In this document: in pieces, positions 18,043-27,095 of the stretch
Layout: every line of letters begins with the position of its first letter
Numbering within the stretch: position 1 is the stretch's first letter
DNA from: Grimontia kaedaensis
GTDB taxonomy: Bacteria; Pseudomonadota; Gammaproteobacteria; Enterobacterales; Vibrionaceae
Direction: 5' to 3'
Length of the DNA stretch: 64,000 bases
NCBI RefSeq assembly: GCF_023746615.1
Contig: NZ_CP082275.1
Coordinates: 930,001-994,000 of the forward strand
Notes under the pieces: generated by a model
The model's input: only the letters and a program-made list of their open reading frames with translations
Told to the model about the DNA's origin: nothing
Database searches by the model: none
Translations under genes and position numbers: made by a program

Positions 18043-20598
18043 TTAAATCGTGCGCTTGATAAACCGCACAACAAAGAAGCCGGGTAACAGATACAGCGAG
18101 AGCAAAATGCTGACTTGTATCGCTAAAATCGCCCAAGAGTTGCCTTGAAGTTCCACCACCCAGAATGGTGAGTATTGGTAGTAGGCGTCGACTATAGCAT
18201 CTCCATATGGCAAGGGCTTGATGACGTAGTCCCGGACAAATCGCAGATGATCAAGTATCAGGGGGCTTTGGCTGAATGCCATTGTGGCCAGAAAACAGCG
18301 ACTGTCACTGGATGCTGGGGTAGCCTGAGAGTCGGATGGCGCTCCAACGGCGAACGCTAGTGATACCGTTTCGTTTTCTGAGTCGTTGGAAATCAGAAGT
18401 GATGTTGTCTTTCCATTCACTGTGATGTTTGATTGGTCGAGTGACTTTCCATCGAACGTCACGCTCCTTATTTCCAAAGGCGTTTGCGCCGATTGTGTCA
18501 GTGATAAAATGACACTCTCCTTGGGTTTGGCAGACAGAACAAGTCGGTAGTTTCCTTCTTGTTTATAGGCGACATTGAGCGCCGCGCCCGTCGTGTCTAT
18601 GCTGACATAGTCACCGGTATCTAGGCCTAACTGCCAGTGTTGTGAAGCTTCTACCTGTCCGCGTAATTGCCAAATCGCTACGCCGTGTTCATCAGCTATT
18701 TCAAGGATACTCGACAGCGGTCCAACGGTTTCGGTGTTCAGTAGCATTGTCCCATTTTCAATAGCACTGACGATTTGCGAGCTATTTGATGGGGTCAGAT
18801 AGGGGACGGCACCTTGCGGGAACCCTAAGAGGGTGTGCGCGATTTCAATATGAATACCTTGAGGAACGATACCGAAATCGATCAGGTTATCTTCCTGCGC
18901 TTGAGCGAGCATGATTTCGGTGAACGTTGAGGCTTGTTGACCGTCTATGACGGAGAGGTGTTCTCTATCTGTCGAATAAGTGTATAGCGCCCGAATTCTT
19001 ATCGCTGCCGGTGATGATTCAACAGGTAACAGAAACTGATTGGCAGGCGCTTTGACGATACCTTTCTCGGCATAGGGCTTACCCGGCATACGCCACTCAA
19101 CTTCATAGGTCTCGGCAAGCTGGGCACCACGCCAGGTGACGATATAATCTTGATTATTATCTAATAATTCGAGTTCTTCGGGGGCTGACAACTCAGGTTT
19201 AACCAGTAAACTAAGCCTGTCTCCAGTCGCTGTTGTCGCTTCTATCCAGCCCACAGGCTGAGAAAAATCACTGAAAGTCACGCTTTCCTTACTGACTGAT
19301 TCAGGGAGGATTGGGGTAATGATTGAAGGGGAAGTTGCAGTGACATATTGCCAGTCATTGATTTGATGCAAGTTGACACCATAGACGGACAGTTGGTTTT
19401 CGCGGGTGTCACTGTGATGCAGGAAAGCCTCATTGGGTGCAGCGTTAACCGCGGCATGAGCCTGTAACCGACCGCCGGAAATAACGCGTTGTTGAAGCGT
19501 GGTTTCAAGGGCGACATTTTGAATAATCTGTGCTTTAACTTCTTCGGCCGATAGGGATGGATGATGTTGCAAAATCATGGCTGCAGTGGCTGAAACCAGT
19601 GGTGTGGCCATGGATGTGCCCGTTTTTGTCCCGGCATCATTGTTTGGCAGTGAACTCAGTAAGTCGGTACCGGACGCGGCGAGATCGACGCTGCTCGCTC
19701 CATAATTACTTAGCGTGTAGAGGTTGCCCGTTTGATTGTCCCAATTCGCCACACTGATAAGGCCTCCCAGGCGTTGAGAGTACGCGGCGGGATAGTAGGG
19801 TGAGTTGGCAAGGTCTCTGCCTGCGTTTGCTGCTGCAGCAACTTGCACAATGCCGCGTTCATTGGCGTCAGTCAGGACGTCCAACAGCGCTTGGTTTTCT
19901 GAGCTGATTGCCCAGGAATGGTTGATGATTTTGGCATCGTTATCAATGGCCCACTGAACGCCTTGTATGGCGTTTTTTAGTGTGCCGCCTCCAAAGCGGT
20001 CTAAAAAGCGGATCGGGTATACCGTGGCAGATGTGCATGCACCTTGGAGTTCAGGAAGTGTTTGGCTGGGCTGCGCTGCTATGAGCCCTGCGACATGAGT
20101 GCCATGTCCATAGGGATCGTCGCTGGTGTGACTGTCGGTAATCGTATCGAACGCATCCGGAAAGTTAATCTGGTTGAATGCGGGATGCGCGATGTCAATG
20201 CCAGAGTCAAGAATAGCGATGGTTGCCAGATCGCATTGTCTCTGGCTATGCGTTAACTCATTGAATCCATCGTTTTTGAGAAAGTTTTGCTGTTGAGATT
20301 CAACAAATGCACGTGCGACGGGCTTTTTGCGACTGATAATGTCTGGCGCTTTTTCAAAGTAAATAACCGCATCGTCGCTAAAAAGTTGTTTGGCTGCTTT
20401 TTCAAAAGAGGCTTCATCCAAGCCAAGTAACTGATCGCCATTTAAAAAAGAGTAGACAGTAACGGCGTTGAGATGGGGCTGGGTATTAAAGCTGGAAGAC
20501 ACTCTAACCAGCCAGTCACTGGAAGAAGCCGCACCTGACATAAGCATCAAGACGACAAAAAATAAGGCCCGGGTAATTTTCGAGAATATTGAAGGCAT
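18043..20598 (-). CDS. Subtilisin-like (S8) serine protease with CFI-box C-terminal anchor
   Basis: Exported 851-aa protease. Residues 1-26 form a signal peptide (ALFFVVLMLMSGAASS). The S8 domain has Asp131 (AILDSGIDIAH), His165 (DPYGHGTHVAG), the oxyanion Asn258 and Ser329 (GTSMATPLVSA). A long beta-rich region follows. The last 85 residues are a CFI-box-type tail: RCFLATMAFS, FVRDYVIKPLPYG and DAYYQYSPFW, then a membrane helix and RFIKRTI, as in C-terminal sorting domains. It lies downstream of two lipoprotein genes on the same strand; a terminator hairpin stands between. It may process or anchor those surface proteins, which is inference. Confidence 0.9.
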   Translation of the reverse strand: MPSIFSKITRALFFVVLMLMSGAASSSDWLVRVSSSFNTQPHLNAVTVYSFLNGDQLLGLDEASFEKAAKQLFSDDAVIYFEKAPDIISRKKPVARAFVESQQQNFLKNDGFNELTHSQRQCDLATIAILDSGIDIAHPAFNQINFPDAFDTITDSHTSDDPYGHGTHVAGLIAAQPSQTLPELQGACTSATVYPIRFLDRFGGGTLKNAIQGVQWAIDNDAKIINHSWAISSENQALLDVLTDANERGIVQVAAAANAGRDLANSPYYPAAYSQRLGGLISVANWDNQTGNLYTLSNYGASSVDLAASGTDLLSSLPNNDAGTKTGTSMATPLVSATAAMILQHHPSLSAEEVKAQIIQNVALETTLQQRVISGGRLQAHAAVNAAPNEAFLHHSDTRENQLSVYGVNLHQINDWQYVTATSPSIITPILPESVSKESVTFSDFSQPVGWIEATTATGDRLSLLVKPELSAPEELELLDNNQDYIVTWRGAQLAETYEVEWRMPGKPYAEKGIVKAPANQFLLPVESSPAAIRIRALYTYSTDREHLSVIDGQQASTFTEIMLAQAQEDNLIDFGIVPQGIHIEIAHTLLGFPQGAVPYLTPSNSSQIVSAIENGTMLLNTETVGPLSSILEIADEHGVAIWQLRGQVEASQHWQLGLDTGDYVSIDTTGAALNVAYKQEGNYRLVLSAKPKESVILSLTQSAQTPLEIRSVTFDGKSLDQSNITVNGKTTSLLISNDSENETVSLAFAVGAPSDSQATPASSDSRCFLATMAFSQSPLILDHLRFVRDYVIKPLPYGDAIVDAYYQYSPFWVVELQGNSWAILAIQVSILLSLYLLPGFFVVRFIKRTI

Positions 20599-20625
20599 AC
20601 GAAGATTCTACTGTGTGATGATGAC

Positions 20626-20652
20626 AAAAAGGCGGCCTAAGGCCGCCTTTTA
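20626..20652 (-). terminator. Terminator between lipoprotein and protease genes
   Basis: Near-perfect palindrome AAAAGGCGGCC-TAA-GGCCGCCTTTT. Being symmetric it can stop either strand, but its position, just after the minus-strand lipoprotein gene, makes it that gene's terminator. Some read-through into the protease gene is likely if the three genes are co-expressed. Confidence 0.9.
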
Positions 20653-20662
20653 TTTCGGAACA

Positions 20663-22726
20663 TTATTCGATGACGATGTCACCGTCAGTTTCGTATTCCA
20701 CGTTCAACTGAGAGGCGCGAAGCGTAAATGGTTGGATACACATCTTGCCTGTTGCTTCCCAACTATTGCCGGTTGCAGTTGGCTTTGTCTCTAAGCCAGA
20801 ACAAGTGAGACTGAAGGTAGTATTGTAGTCACCAGCCACCTCATCCCAATTCGCTTCTTCATTTAGATGACAGTATCTAGATGCCCATGGTTCAACCGGA
20901 AAAACACCATCCTCAAATAGGGTAGCGATGCCGTCTTTGTTTAAATCAATTTGGGCATAGTAATCGGCTTCAACAACAATGAGGGCTTCGATTTCGCTTC
21001 TGGCTTTATCAGCCTGTGCCAAGTAGTCGTCGGCTGAGTTTGGGTACTCTACAGCGAGGCTTTCCATATCAACGATATTTTGTTCGCGCATTTTGATCGC
21101 ATGCTCGATACTGTTTTGTGCTTGGTATTGGCGTTCGAGATACGCTTGGTTAACCATACCCGCCACCCAGCGCTGGTTTTCCTCATCCCAACGGTATTGG
21201 GTAGAGTCCTGATTGACGCCTCCAAATTCCAACTCAGTACAATTTGCCTCTGCAGCGGATGCTTTGAGTCCCTCTGCTACGGCAATTTTTTCGAGTGTCG
21301 CGCTCAGATACATCGCAGGCTCTATGTTAACGCCCCACTCACTCACTTCACTGGATACGGACTCGATGAGATACCCCTGAACAGTATTGCCATCCACAAA
21401 GGTATTTTTGACACCATTGAGTTCCACAAAAGCTTGTTGCCAGAAACTATCGCCACCTTTATAACTGCCAATATTGGCAACTTGTACCGTTTCAATTGGC
21501 ACACCTTGAGTATTGTCCCAGTCTGTTACATCTTCTAAGTAGCGGATGGTATATACGGGTCCAGTCTCTTCTCCATCATCGGTTTTGTCGTTGAATACTC
21601 CCATTTCCAGATTTGCATAGCGGGCACTCCATGTGCTCGCGTTCCAATCATCGTCAGACAGACCAATAAAGCGGTCACCCAGGAGTAAGCCTGTATATGC
21701 ACCGTCTGGTGTATATTCCTGGAAAAGGAAAGCTAAAGAACTATTTCTCCAAAAGTTTGTGCCTCCGTTTGGATCTCCAGACTCATCATATTTTGGTGTG
21801 TACTCAGAGAAATAAGTCGGATAGAGATTGGTTTCCTGTCCATCCTTCATCACGCGCAGGATTGGCTGAAAGGCCGTGGCATAGTCCGTTGGACGCAGGT
21901 TGTTTTCATTAAGGACACCGGCGTTCACCAACAGGTCTTGGAAGTAACTTTGATTTGAATCGGTGCTACCCGGGTAGGTCAGCGCCGATGGCAAGTGTAA
22001 ACCGACAATGTTGCCAGTAATGCCCAACGCTTCAGCCGCGGTTTGCGTGCCTTCTACTGTAGGATCCCAATCTTCCGTTGTGTTGTTTAGCAGACTAAGC
22101 GCCAGCGGCTTGTCTGCGGTCCAGGTCGCTTCAATACCACGCAGTTTTAGGGAGTGGGCACCTTCGTTCAATGTCACGTAACTGACGCTGGTTTCCTGCA
22201 ATTGGCTCTGACTGTTGTAGAACTTAGCTTCAATTCTGTACTTACCTGGCAGCAGGTTAATCGTTGCGTTGGAAGCCTCTGGAGTCAGCGAAACAGAGGT
22301 GGCGAAATTACCTTTTAGCGCATCTTCATGCGCATTTCCGCAGTTGATCTCGCCATCAGGGATAGGGGCCGGGTTGTCACCGTCAGTGTCTGGATTACAG
22401 GCCTCATAGACTTCTTTGACCTTCCATGCATCGCCTTGACTGCCAACAATACCGGTTTCATAAAATTCAACATCGACTGTCGTTGAATCGCCAATCCAAG
22501 CTGGAGAAGCCTCCGGTTTTGGAAATTTAACGCCGACGGAGAGAGAGGCCGCACCAGTTACACCTTCCGTTACACTGCCATTTTCTGAGCCACTCTTTTC
22601 AGTTTGCTCAGAGCTATTGTTAACGGTGGTGTCGTTCACTGATGCCATTTCTTCAGAGTTACAGCCAGCCAATGCAAGCGATGCCATAATGACAGCCGCA
22701 AGCGGGTTCAGTCTAAGTTTCTTCAT
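20663..22726 (-). CDS. Putative outer-membrane lipoprotein, unknown function
   Basis: No family is recognised. The 687-aa protein starts with a lipoprotein signal (MKKLRLNPLAAVIM) and lipobox LALAGC, then a Ser/Thr/Glu-rich linker. Near residues 625-640 DLNKDGIATLFED looks like an EF-hand or dockerin-type calcium loop. The C-terminus ends YETDGDIVIE, echoing the end of the neighbouring large lipoprotein (DGNIDIEIE). ATG 22726 is preferred over TTG 22735 because AAGGA lies about ten bases upstream of it. It follows the 1375-aa lipoprotein after 21 bases, so the two form an operon. Confidence 0.75.
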   Translation of the reverse strand: MKKLRLNPLAAVIMASLALAGCNSEEMASVNDTTVNNSSEQTEKSGSENGSVTEGVTGAASLSVGVKFPKPEASPAWIGDSTTVDVEFYETGIVGSQGDAWKVKEVYEACNPDTDGDNPAPIPDGEINCGNAHEDALKGNFATSVSLTPEASNATINLLPGKYRIEAKFYNSQSQLQETSVSYVTLNEGAHSLKLRGIEATWTADKPLALSLLNNTTEDWDPTVEGTQTAAEALGITGNIVGLHLPSALTYPGSTDSNQSYFQDLLVNAGVLNENNLRPTDYATAFQPILRVMKDGQETNLYPTYFSEYTPKYDESGDPNGGTNFWRNSSLAFLFQEYTPDGAYTGLLLGDRFIGLSDDDWNASTWSARYANLEMGVFNDKTDDGEETGPVYTIRYLEDVTDWDNTQGVPIETVQVANIGSYKGGDSFWQQAFVELNGVKNTFVDGNTVQGYLIESVSSEVSEWGVNIEPAMYLSATLEKIAVAEGLKASAAEANCTELEFGGVNQDSTQYRWDEENQRWVAGMVNQAYLERQYQAQNSIEHAIKMREQNIVDMESLAVEYPNSADDYLAQADKARSEIEALIVVEADYYAQIDLNKDGIATLFEDGVFPVEPWASRYCHLNEEANWDEVAGDYNTTFSLTCSGLETKPTATGNSWEATGKMCIQPFTLRASQLNVEYETDGDIVIE

Positions 22727-22747
22727 AATATTCAAGTCCTTTGAGAA

Positions 22748-25700
22748 TTATTCGATTTCAATGTCGATGTTTCCGTCTTGTTCGGTGATGCTGAAGTTCA
22801 CTGTTTGGCTAACTTCCTGACCTAGCTCATCCGCAATATATGCAGTGACGCTGTAGGTGCCTGCGCCCAATGAACCCGCCGGGAACACCACGGTGTTATC
22901 CATGTCTGTGATGGTGATACCGGTGTTGGATGCCCAACCGAACGAGAGGACGTCTGTTTTGTCGTCAGACGCTGCAACGGTGATAGTGATTGGCTGACCG
23001 TTTTTCTCTCCCGCGACGACTTTTTGCTGCGATGGAGAGGCGGACATTGCGGTGATAACAGGTCGATTGTCCATATCAACGGTCAGTGACTGACTGTCGG
23101 TAGAAGACTGGCTCATCTCGTCGCTGACTGTCGCAGTGACAATAATGGTGCCTTCGGTCAGGCTGGTACCCAGTAAGGTCGCCGTTAATCCGTCGTCACT
23201 GACGCGCAGGGCCGCGCCGTTAGAAGCTGTCCAATTGATAGACAGTTCAGATGTCTGGGTGTAGTCATCTGATACGCTAGCCGTAAACACGACATCTGTT
23301 GAACCTGCACCTTCTTCACTCACTGAAACATGGGTGTGCGAAGCTGACACAGAGATGGTTGGGTTTTCATCGTCAGAGACAGAGACGACAAGCAACTGAG
23401 AAGCGCTGGTTGATTGACCATACTCATCCGCAACAGTCACTCTTACCGTGGTATTGCCTGCAGTGAGGTCGCCAGCTTTCAGGGTTGCGGTTTGTTTATC
23501 TGACGAGACTACCAGCACAGCGCCATTACTTGCTGTCCAAGTCACAACCAGATCTGCTGTTGGGGTGAAGTCATCAGAGTAGGTTGCTGTGAAGACAACA
23601 TCATGGGCACCCTGACCGTTTTCAACCATTTCCACCGTGTTATGGCTGGAAGAAACAGTCACTTCTGGCGCTGCATCGTCTGCGACATTCACCGTCAGAG
23701 ATTGCTGCTTCACGGTGGATTGGTCGTAGCCATCTGTGACAGTGATGATGACGTTTGTCTCTCCGGCGACCAGAGAGCCTTCAAGTATTGTGGCTTGGGT
23801 TTTGTCTGCTGAGATAACAAGTGGTACACCGTTATCTGTCGTCCAACTGACGGCCAGATCTGCTGTCGGTGTTATGTCATCACTGAACTGTGCTGTAAAC
23901 ACAACGTCATGTGCGCCTTGGCCAAATTCAGCAATGTCTACCACATTGTGGCTGGCAGAAAGAGACACCTCCGGTGCGACGTCTTCTGTCACAATGACAT
24001 CAATAGTGACCGTTTTGGAGGTGGTTTGCCCATATGCATCTGTGACACTAATTGTCACTTCAGTCATGCCAGCAATCAGGTTCTCTTTACGTAGTATGGC
24101 TTTTTTACCATCTTCGGAGATTTCCAGTGGCAGGCTGTTAGTGGCTGACCAACTCACTTCCAGCGAGTCTTCGCTGGTACGATCGTCACTGAAGGTTGCG
24201 TCAAAGGTAATATCCTTTGCGCCTTCGCCTTTGTCAGTCATCTCAACAACTAAATCTGAAGCCAGCAGATCGACAACAGGTGGATTATCTTCTGTTACGA
24301 CAAGTCGTGTTTGAACTTGCGTTGTTTCACCGAGGTTATCGGTTGCCGTGACGGTGACCGTGTATTCACCAGCCTCAATCGTCATCCCTTCCACAAGGGC
24401 TGCATGATGACTGTCAATGATGGTGAATGCGGCACTTTCGGTCCCAGAGCTATCGACAAATGCCCAGGTAAGACTTGGTGAAGGATCTTGGTCATCACGC
24501 ACTATGGCTCGAATACGCCATTCATCTTGTGCGAATCCGTTGACCGTCAATACCTCATTGGAGCTTGGTGAAATGAAGACTTCCGGTGCCTGATTAGGAA
24601 TAACCGCAATACTCAGGTTTGCTTCCGATGACTTAGGTGTTGTGTTGTCATCCGTTGCTGTGACGGAGAGTTCGATGTTGCCTGCCGTGACGGAAGGGTA
24701 TTCGCAACGAGCCTCTGCACAGCTACCTTGTGGCAAGTTGTCCCATGCATAGCTGATGGCGTCGCCTTGTTTATCAATCGCGATAACATCAATGGCGAGG
24801 TCTAGTCCTTCAACGACGCTGACTTCATTGCCTAGCGCATGACGCTGGCCATTGACATCAAAACCTACGATTTCAGGTGCAACATTGCCGTTTGGTTTGA
24901 CGTTAAAAATCAGTTCGTTAGATGCTGCTTTGCCGTATTCATCTTCAGCTGTGATGGTCACAATATGCTTGCCTTCAGCAGTAAATCTGACGGTGCTGTA
25001 TTGGCGGCCATTGTCTGTGACTGAGCAGGCGTCGGTGCAGGTGATTTGATGGGTGAAATCATTACCATCGCGATCAAAAATGCGGTATGAAAACTTGCCT
25101 TCATCAGAAACGCGCAAATTGCTTGCGTTAGACTTCCACGCTGAGATTCTCGGCGCGCTGTTTTCTCTCTCAATAGTAATGCCGCTGTATACATCACCCG
25201 GCTGCATACCGTCAGGTAAAGTGATGGTTTCGACTTGATCTAACAATCTCAGCCTCACGTCCCCTTCACAATTTGAAGAGAGTGAAAACTCACCGTTTTC
25301 ATCGGATATGGTGGAGAATCGGGTACCGGTTAATCTTGCCTGAATCCATGTGTTTGCGATTGGTGTCGTGCCATCCGGTTCTACAATCGTTCCGGAGATA
25401 GAGCACTGGTAGGGATTCATTAGTTCGTGAGAAACATCAATGTTGACGTCACATTCGCCAACGGTAGAGACGTTTGGCTGGTAGTTTTCATCTTCCTGAG
25501 TGAAATAGTTGTAGGCGTAGACGTTGTAGTTTCCTGAGTCGCCTTGAATTGCTTGGAAGCTTGCTGAAACATTACCGTTGTTATCTGCATAGAGCCACTG
25601 GGTGCCGCCGTCTGGCAGTGTTAACGCTACACCACGTGTATAAGCTTCGCCGCGTTCGTAGGAGAGTTTACCGGTTACACAGGTTTGAGTTGGCTCGGCA

Positions 25701-26875
25701 AAAACGGGCCAGTCAAGGTTTATCCACTGAACCCACTCGTTTGCGCTGGTCACTGGGATGCTGACGTAAACCGAACCCGGTAGGCTCGCCAGGTAGTCAG
25801 GTAAGGTGCCAGTAAATTGTCCGTCAAGGGGATCGCCTAGGTTATCGGTCAATGTGCCGTTACCAACAAATTCCCATTTGCTGTATCGATAGACGTAGAT
25901 AGGGACTTGAATACCAGCAATATCCAGCGCAACGTCTTCAGTAATGGTGCGATAGGCTTCAGGAGAAACATATGCCTGAACCGTTGGGGTATCCCCCGAG
26001 GCGGCTAGCCTTTCAGAGATTGGTAATAAGTCACCATTTTGGTCTGTAATAGAGATTTGCGCAAAGGTGGTGGAAATGAGGCGATAAGGGTCTTCCTGTG
26101 AATTATCGACAGCAAAGTTGGTGCCGACACCTTGGTTTTCCGTTTCACCATATCCGACAAAATCACCCGGAAAGGATTGAATGTCTGTTATATCGGCTGA
26201 ATCGAAGTGCGCCATTTCAACTGTTAGCGCTTCGACATCATCTCCGATTGCTTCAATCGGAAGGTCGATCTTTAAATTTGACGCTGTTTCAGACATCGCC
26301 AGCGGCGTGCCGGCACGAATTGCTTTGCGACCGTCACTGTCTTTGACCAACGAGAAGGTGACACTTTGTTTGTCGCTGCTGCTTGCAACAATCTGTAGAT
26401 CTTGTTTTTTGAAAGATTGAACAACAACAGGGGAGATGATGGCGTCTGCTGCAATGGCAACGGAATTTTCATCAATGGCGAATAATCGCTCACCGCTTGT
26501 GAAGCCAGCTTTGTTGTAGCTTACGATAACTGATGTGGCGCTGCTGGCATTCTCAAATGTTGGCAACTGTGCTTCAAAAACACCGTCTGAATCCGTTGTT
26601 GACGATTGTAGAAACAGGGATGCTCCCGTTTTGTCGACGATGCTAATGCTAACGTCAGCGTTAGGGATAGCTTGATAATCTGGAGTAGTCAGGGTGCCAG
26701 ATACTGCTTGGAGTAAAGTAGCCTGAGGTGAGGGGTTACCGGTATCTGGGGTGCCCGTTTCCGGGGTTTCAACATTTGGTGTGGAAGTGTTGGGCGAGTC
26801 GTCGCCTGAGCCGCCACAACCGACGAGTATCGAAGCCAATGCAATGGCTAAGATCGAGGGTTTAGTTTTGAGCAT
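22748..26875 (-). CDS. Large Ig-like repeat lipoprotein (putative surface protein)
   Basis: 1375-aa predicted lipoprotein: signal peptide and lipobox ILVGC, then a Ser/Thr/Pro linker (SGDDSPNTSTPN). Residues about 55-160 and 490-570 resemble carboxypeptidase-regulatory-like beta-sandwiches (SGTIVEPDGTTPIANTWI, SDENGEFSL). From about residue 590 onward come Ig/PKD-like modules. Four or five of these are close relatives repeating GQGAHDVVFTA-x-SDD, ADLxVxWT and VTVxDxYGQST. It ends DGNIDIEIE. It is probably exposed at the cell surface or in the periplasm and used in adhesion or matrix formation; this is inferred from architecture only. It is the first gene of a minus-strand cluster with the next lipoprotein and the S8 protease. 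Confidence 0.8.
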   Translation of the reverse strand: MLKTKPSILAIALASILVGCGGSGDDSPNTSTPNVETPETGTPDTGNPSPQATLLQAVSGTLTTPDYQAIPNADVSISIVDKTGASLFLQSSTTDSDGVFEAQLPTFENASSATSVIVSYNKAGFTSGERLFAIDENSVAIAADAIISPVVVQSFKKQDLQIVASSSDKQSVTFSLVKDSDGRKAIRAGTPLAMSETASNLKIDLPIEAIGDDVEALTVEMAHFDSADITDIQSFPGDFVGYGETENQGVGTNFAVDNSQEDPYRLISTTFAQISITDQNGDLLPISERLAASGDTPTVQAYVSPEAYRTITEDVALDIAGIQVPIYVYRYSKWEFVGNGTLTDNLGDPLDGQFTGTLPDYLASLPGSVYVSIPVTSANEWVQWINLDWPVFAEPTQTCVTGKLSYERGEAYTRGVALTLPDGGTQWLYADNNGNVSASFQAIQGDSGNYNVYAYNYFTQEDENYQPNVSTVGECDVNIDVSHELMNPYQCSISGTIVEPDGTTPIANTWIQARLTGTRFSTISDENGEFSLSSNCEGDVRLRLLDQVETITLPDGMQPGDVYSGITIERENSAPRISAWKSNASNLRVSDEGKFSYRIFDRDGNDFTHQITCTDACSVTDNGRQYSTVRFTAEGKHIVTITAEDEYGKAASNELIFNVKPNGNVAPEIVGFDVNGQRHALGNEVSVVEGLDLAIDVIAIDKQGDAISYAWDNLPQGSCAEARCEYPSVTAGNIELSVTATDDNTTPKSSEANLSIAVIPNQAPEVFISPSSNEVLTVNGFAQDEWRIRAIVRDDQDPSPSLTWAFVDSSGTESAAFTIIDSHHAALVEGMTIEAGEYTVTVTATDNLGETTQVQTRLVVTEDNPPVVDLLASDLVVEMTDKGEGAKDITFDATFSDDRTSEDSLEVSWSATNSLPLEISEDGKKAILRKENLIAGMTEVTISVTDAYGQTTSKTVTIDVIVTEDVAPEVSLSASHNVVDIAEFGQGAHDVVFTAQFSDDITPTADLAVSWTTDNGVPLVISADKTQATILEGSLVAGETNVIITVTDGYDQSTVKQQSLTVNVADDAAPEVTVSSSHNTVEMVENGQGAHDVVFTATYSDDFTPTADLVVTWTASNGAVLVVSSDKQTATLKAGDLTAGNTTVRVTVADEYGQSTSASQLLVVSVSDDENPTISVSASHTHVSVSEEGAGSTDVVFTASVSDDYTQTSELSINWTASNGAALRVSDDGLTATLLGTSLTEGTIIVTATVSDEMSQSSTDSQSLTVDMDNRPVITAMSASPSQQKVVAGEKNGQPITITVAASDDKTDVLSFGWASNTGITITDMDNTVVFPAGSLGAGTYSVTAYIADELGQEVSQTVNFSITEQDGNIDIEIE

Positions 26876-26947
26876 ATGTCCGATTCCTTGGATAAAATCG
26901 GCCTATTATTTTCAACTTAATGTTTTAATGTTATTAATAATGTATTT

Positions 26948-26978
26948 ACATTGTCTCATATGCGAGACACTTCAATGT
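26948..26978. promoter_or_regulatory. Inverted repeat upstream of the large lipoprotein gene
   Basis: GTCTC-ATATGC-GAGAC (26953-26968), flanked by ACATT on the left and AATGT on the right, gives an interrupted palindrome about 75-100 bases upstream of the lipoprotein start. It is placed as an operator might be. No known regulator motif is recognised. The rest of the 26876-27095 gap is AT-rich with no gene. Confidence 0.35.
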
Positions 26979-27056
26979 GTGATTAATATTATTCGGAGTG
27001 GGAAGCTAAAACAGTGGAAAGTGGAGGCAAATGTAGAGGAACTTTATCGATCATTC

Positions 27057-27080
27057 GACTGCGGAATGTGATCCGCAGTC
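27057..27080 (-). terminator. Hairpin at the 3' end of folD
   Basis: Perfect stem GACTGCGGA / TCCGCAGTC with a six-base loop, 16 bases after the folD stop. There is no clear U-run on the minus strand, so it may protect the transcript end rather than terminate. Confidence 0.5.
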
Positions 27081-27095
27081 AAGTATTAGGAATGG

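Noticed and set aside
20468..22820. Plus-strand frames of 60-150 codons opposite the lipoprotein and protease genes
   Set aside because: They lie fully inside well-supported minus-strand genes and show no family features.
26751..27071. Plus-strand 106-codon frame across the lipoprotein promoter
   Set aside because: It is partly antisense to the signal peptide of the large lipoprotein and has no recognisable features.
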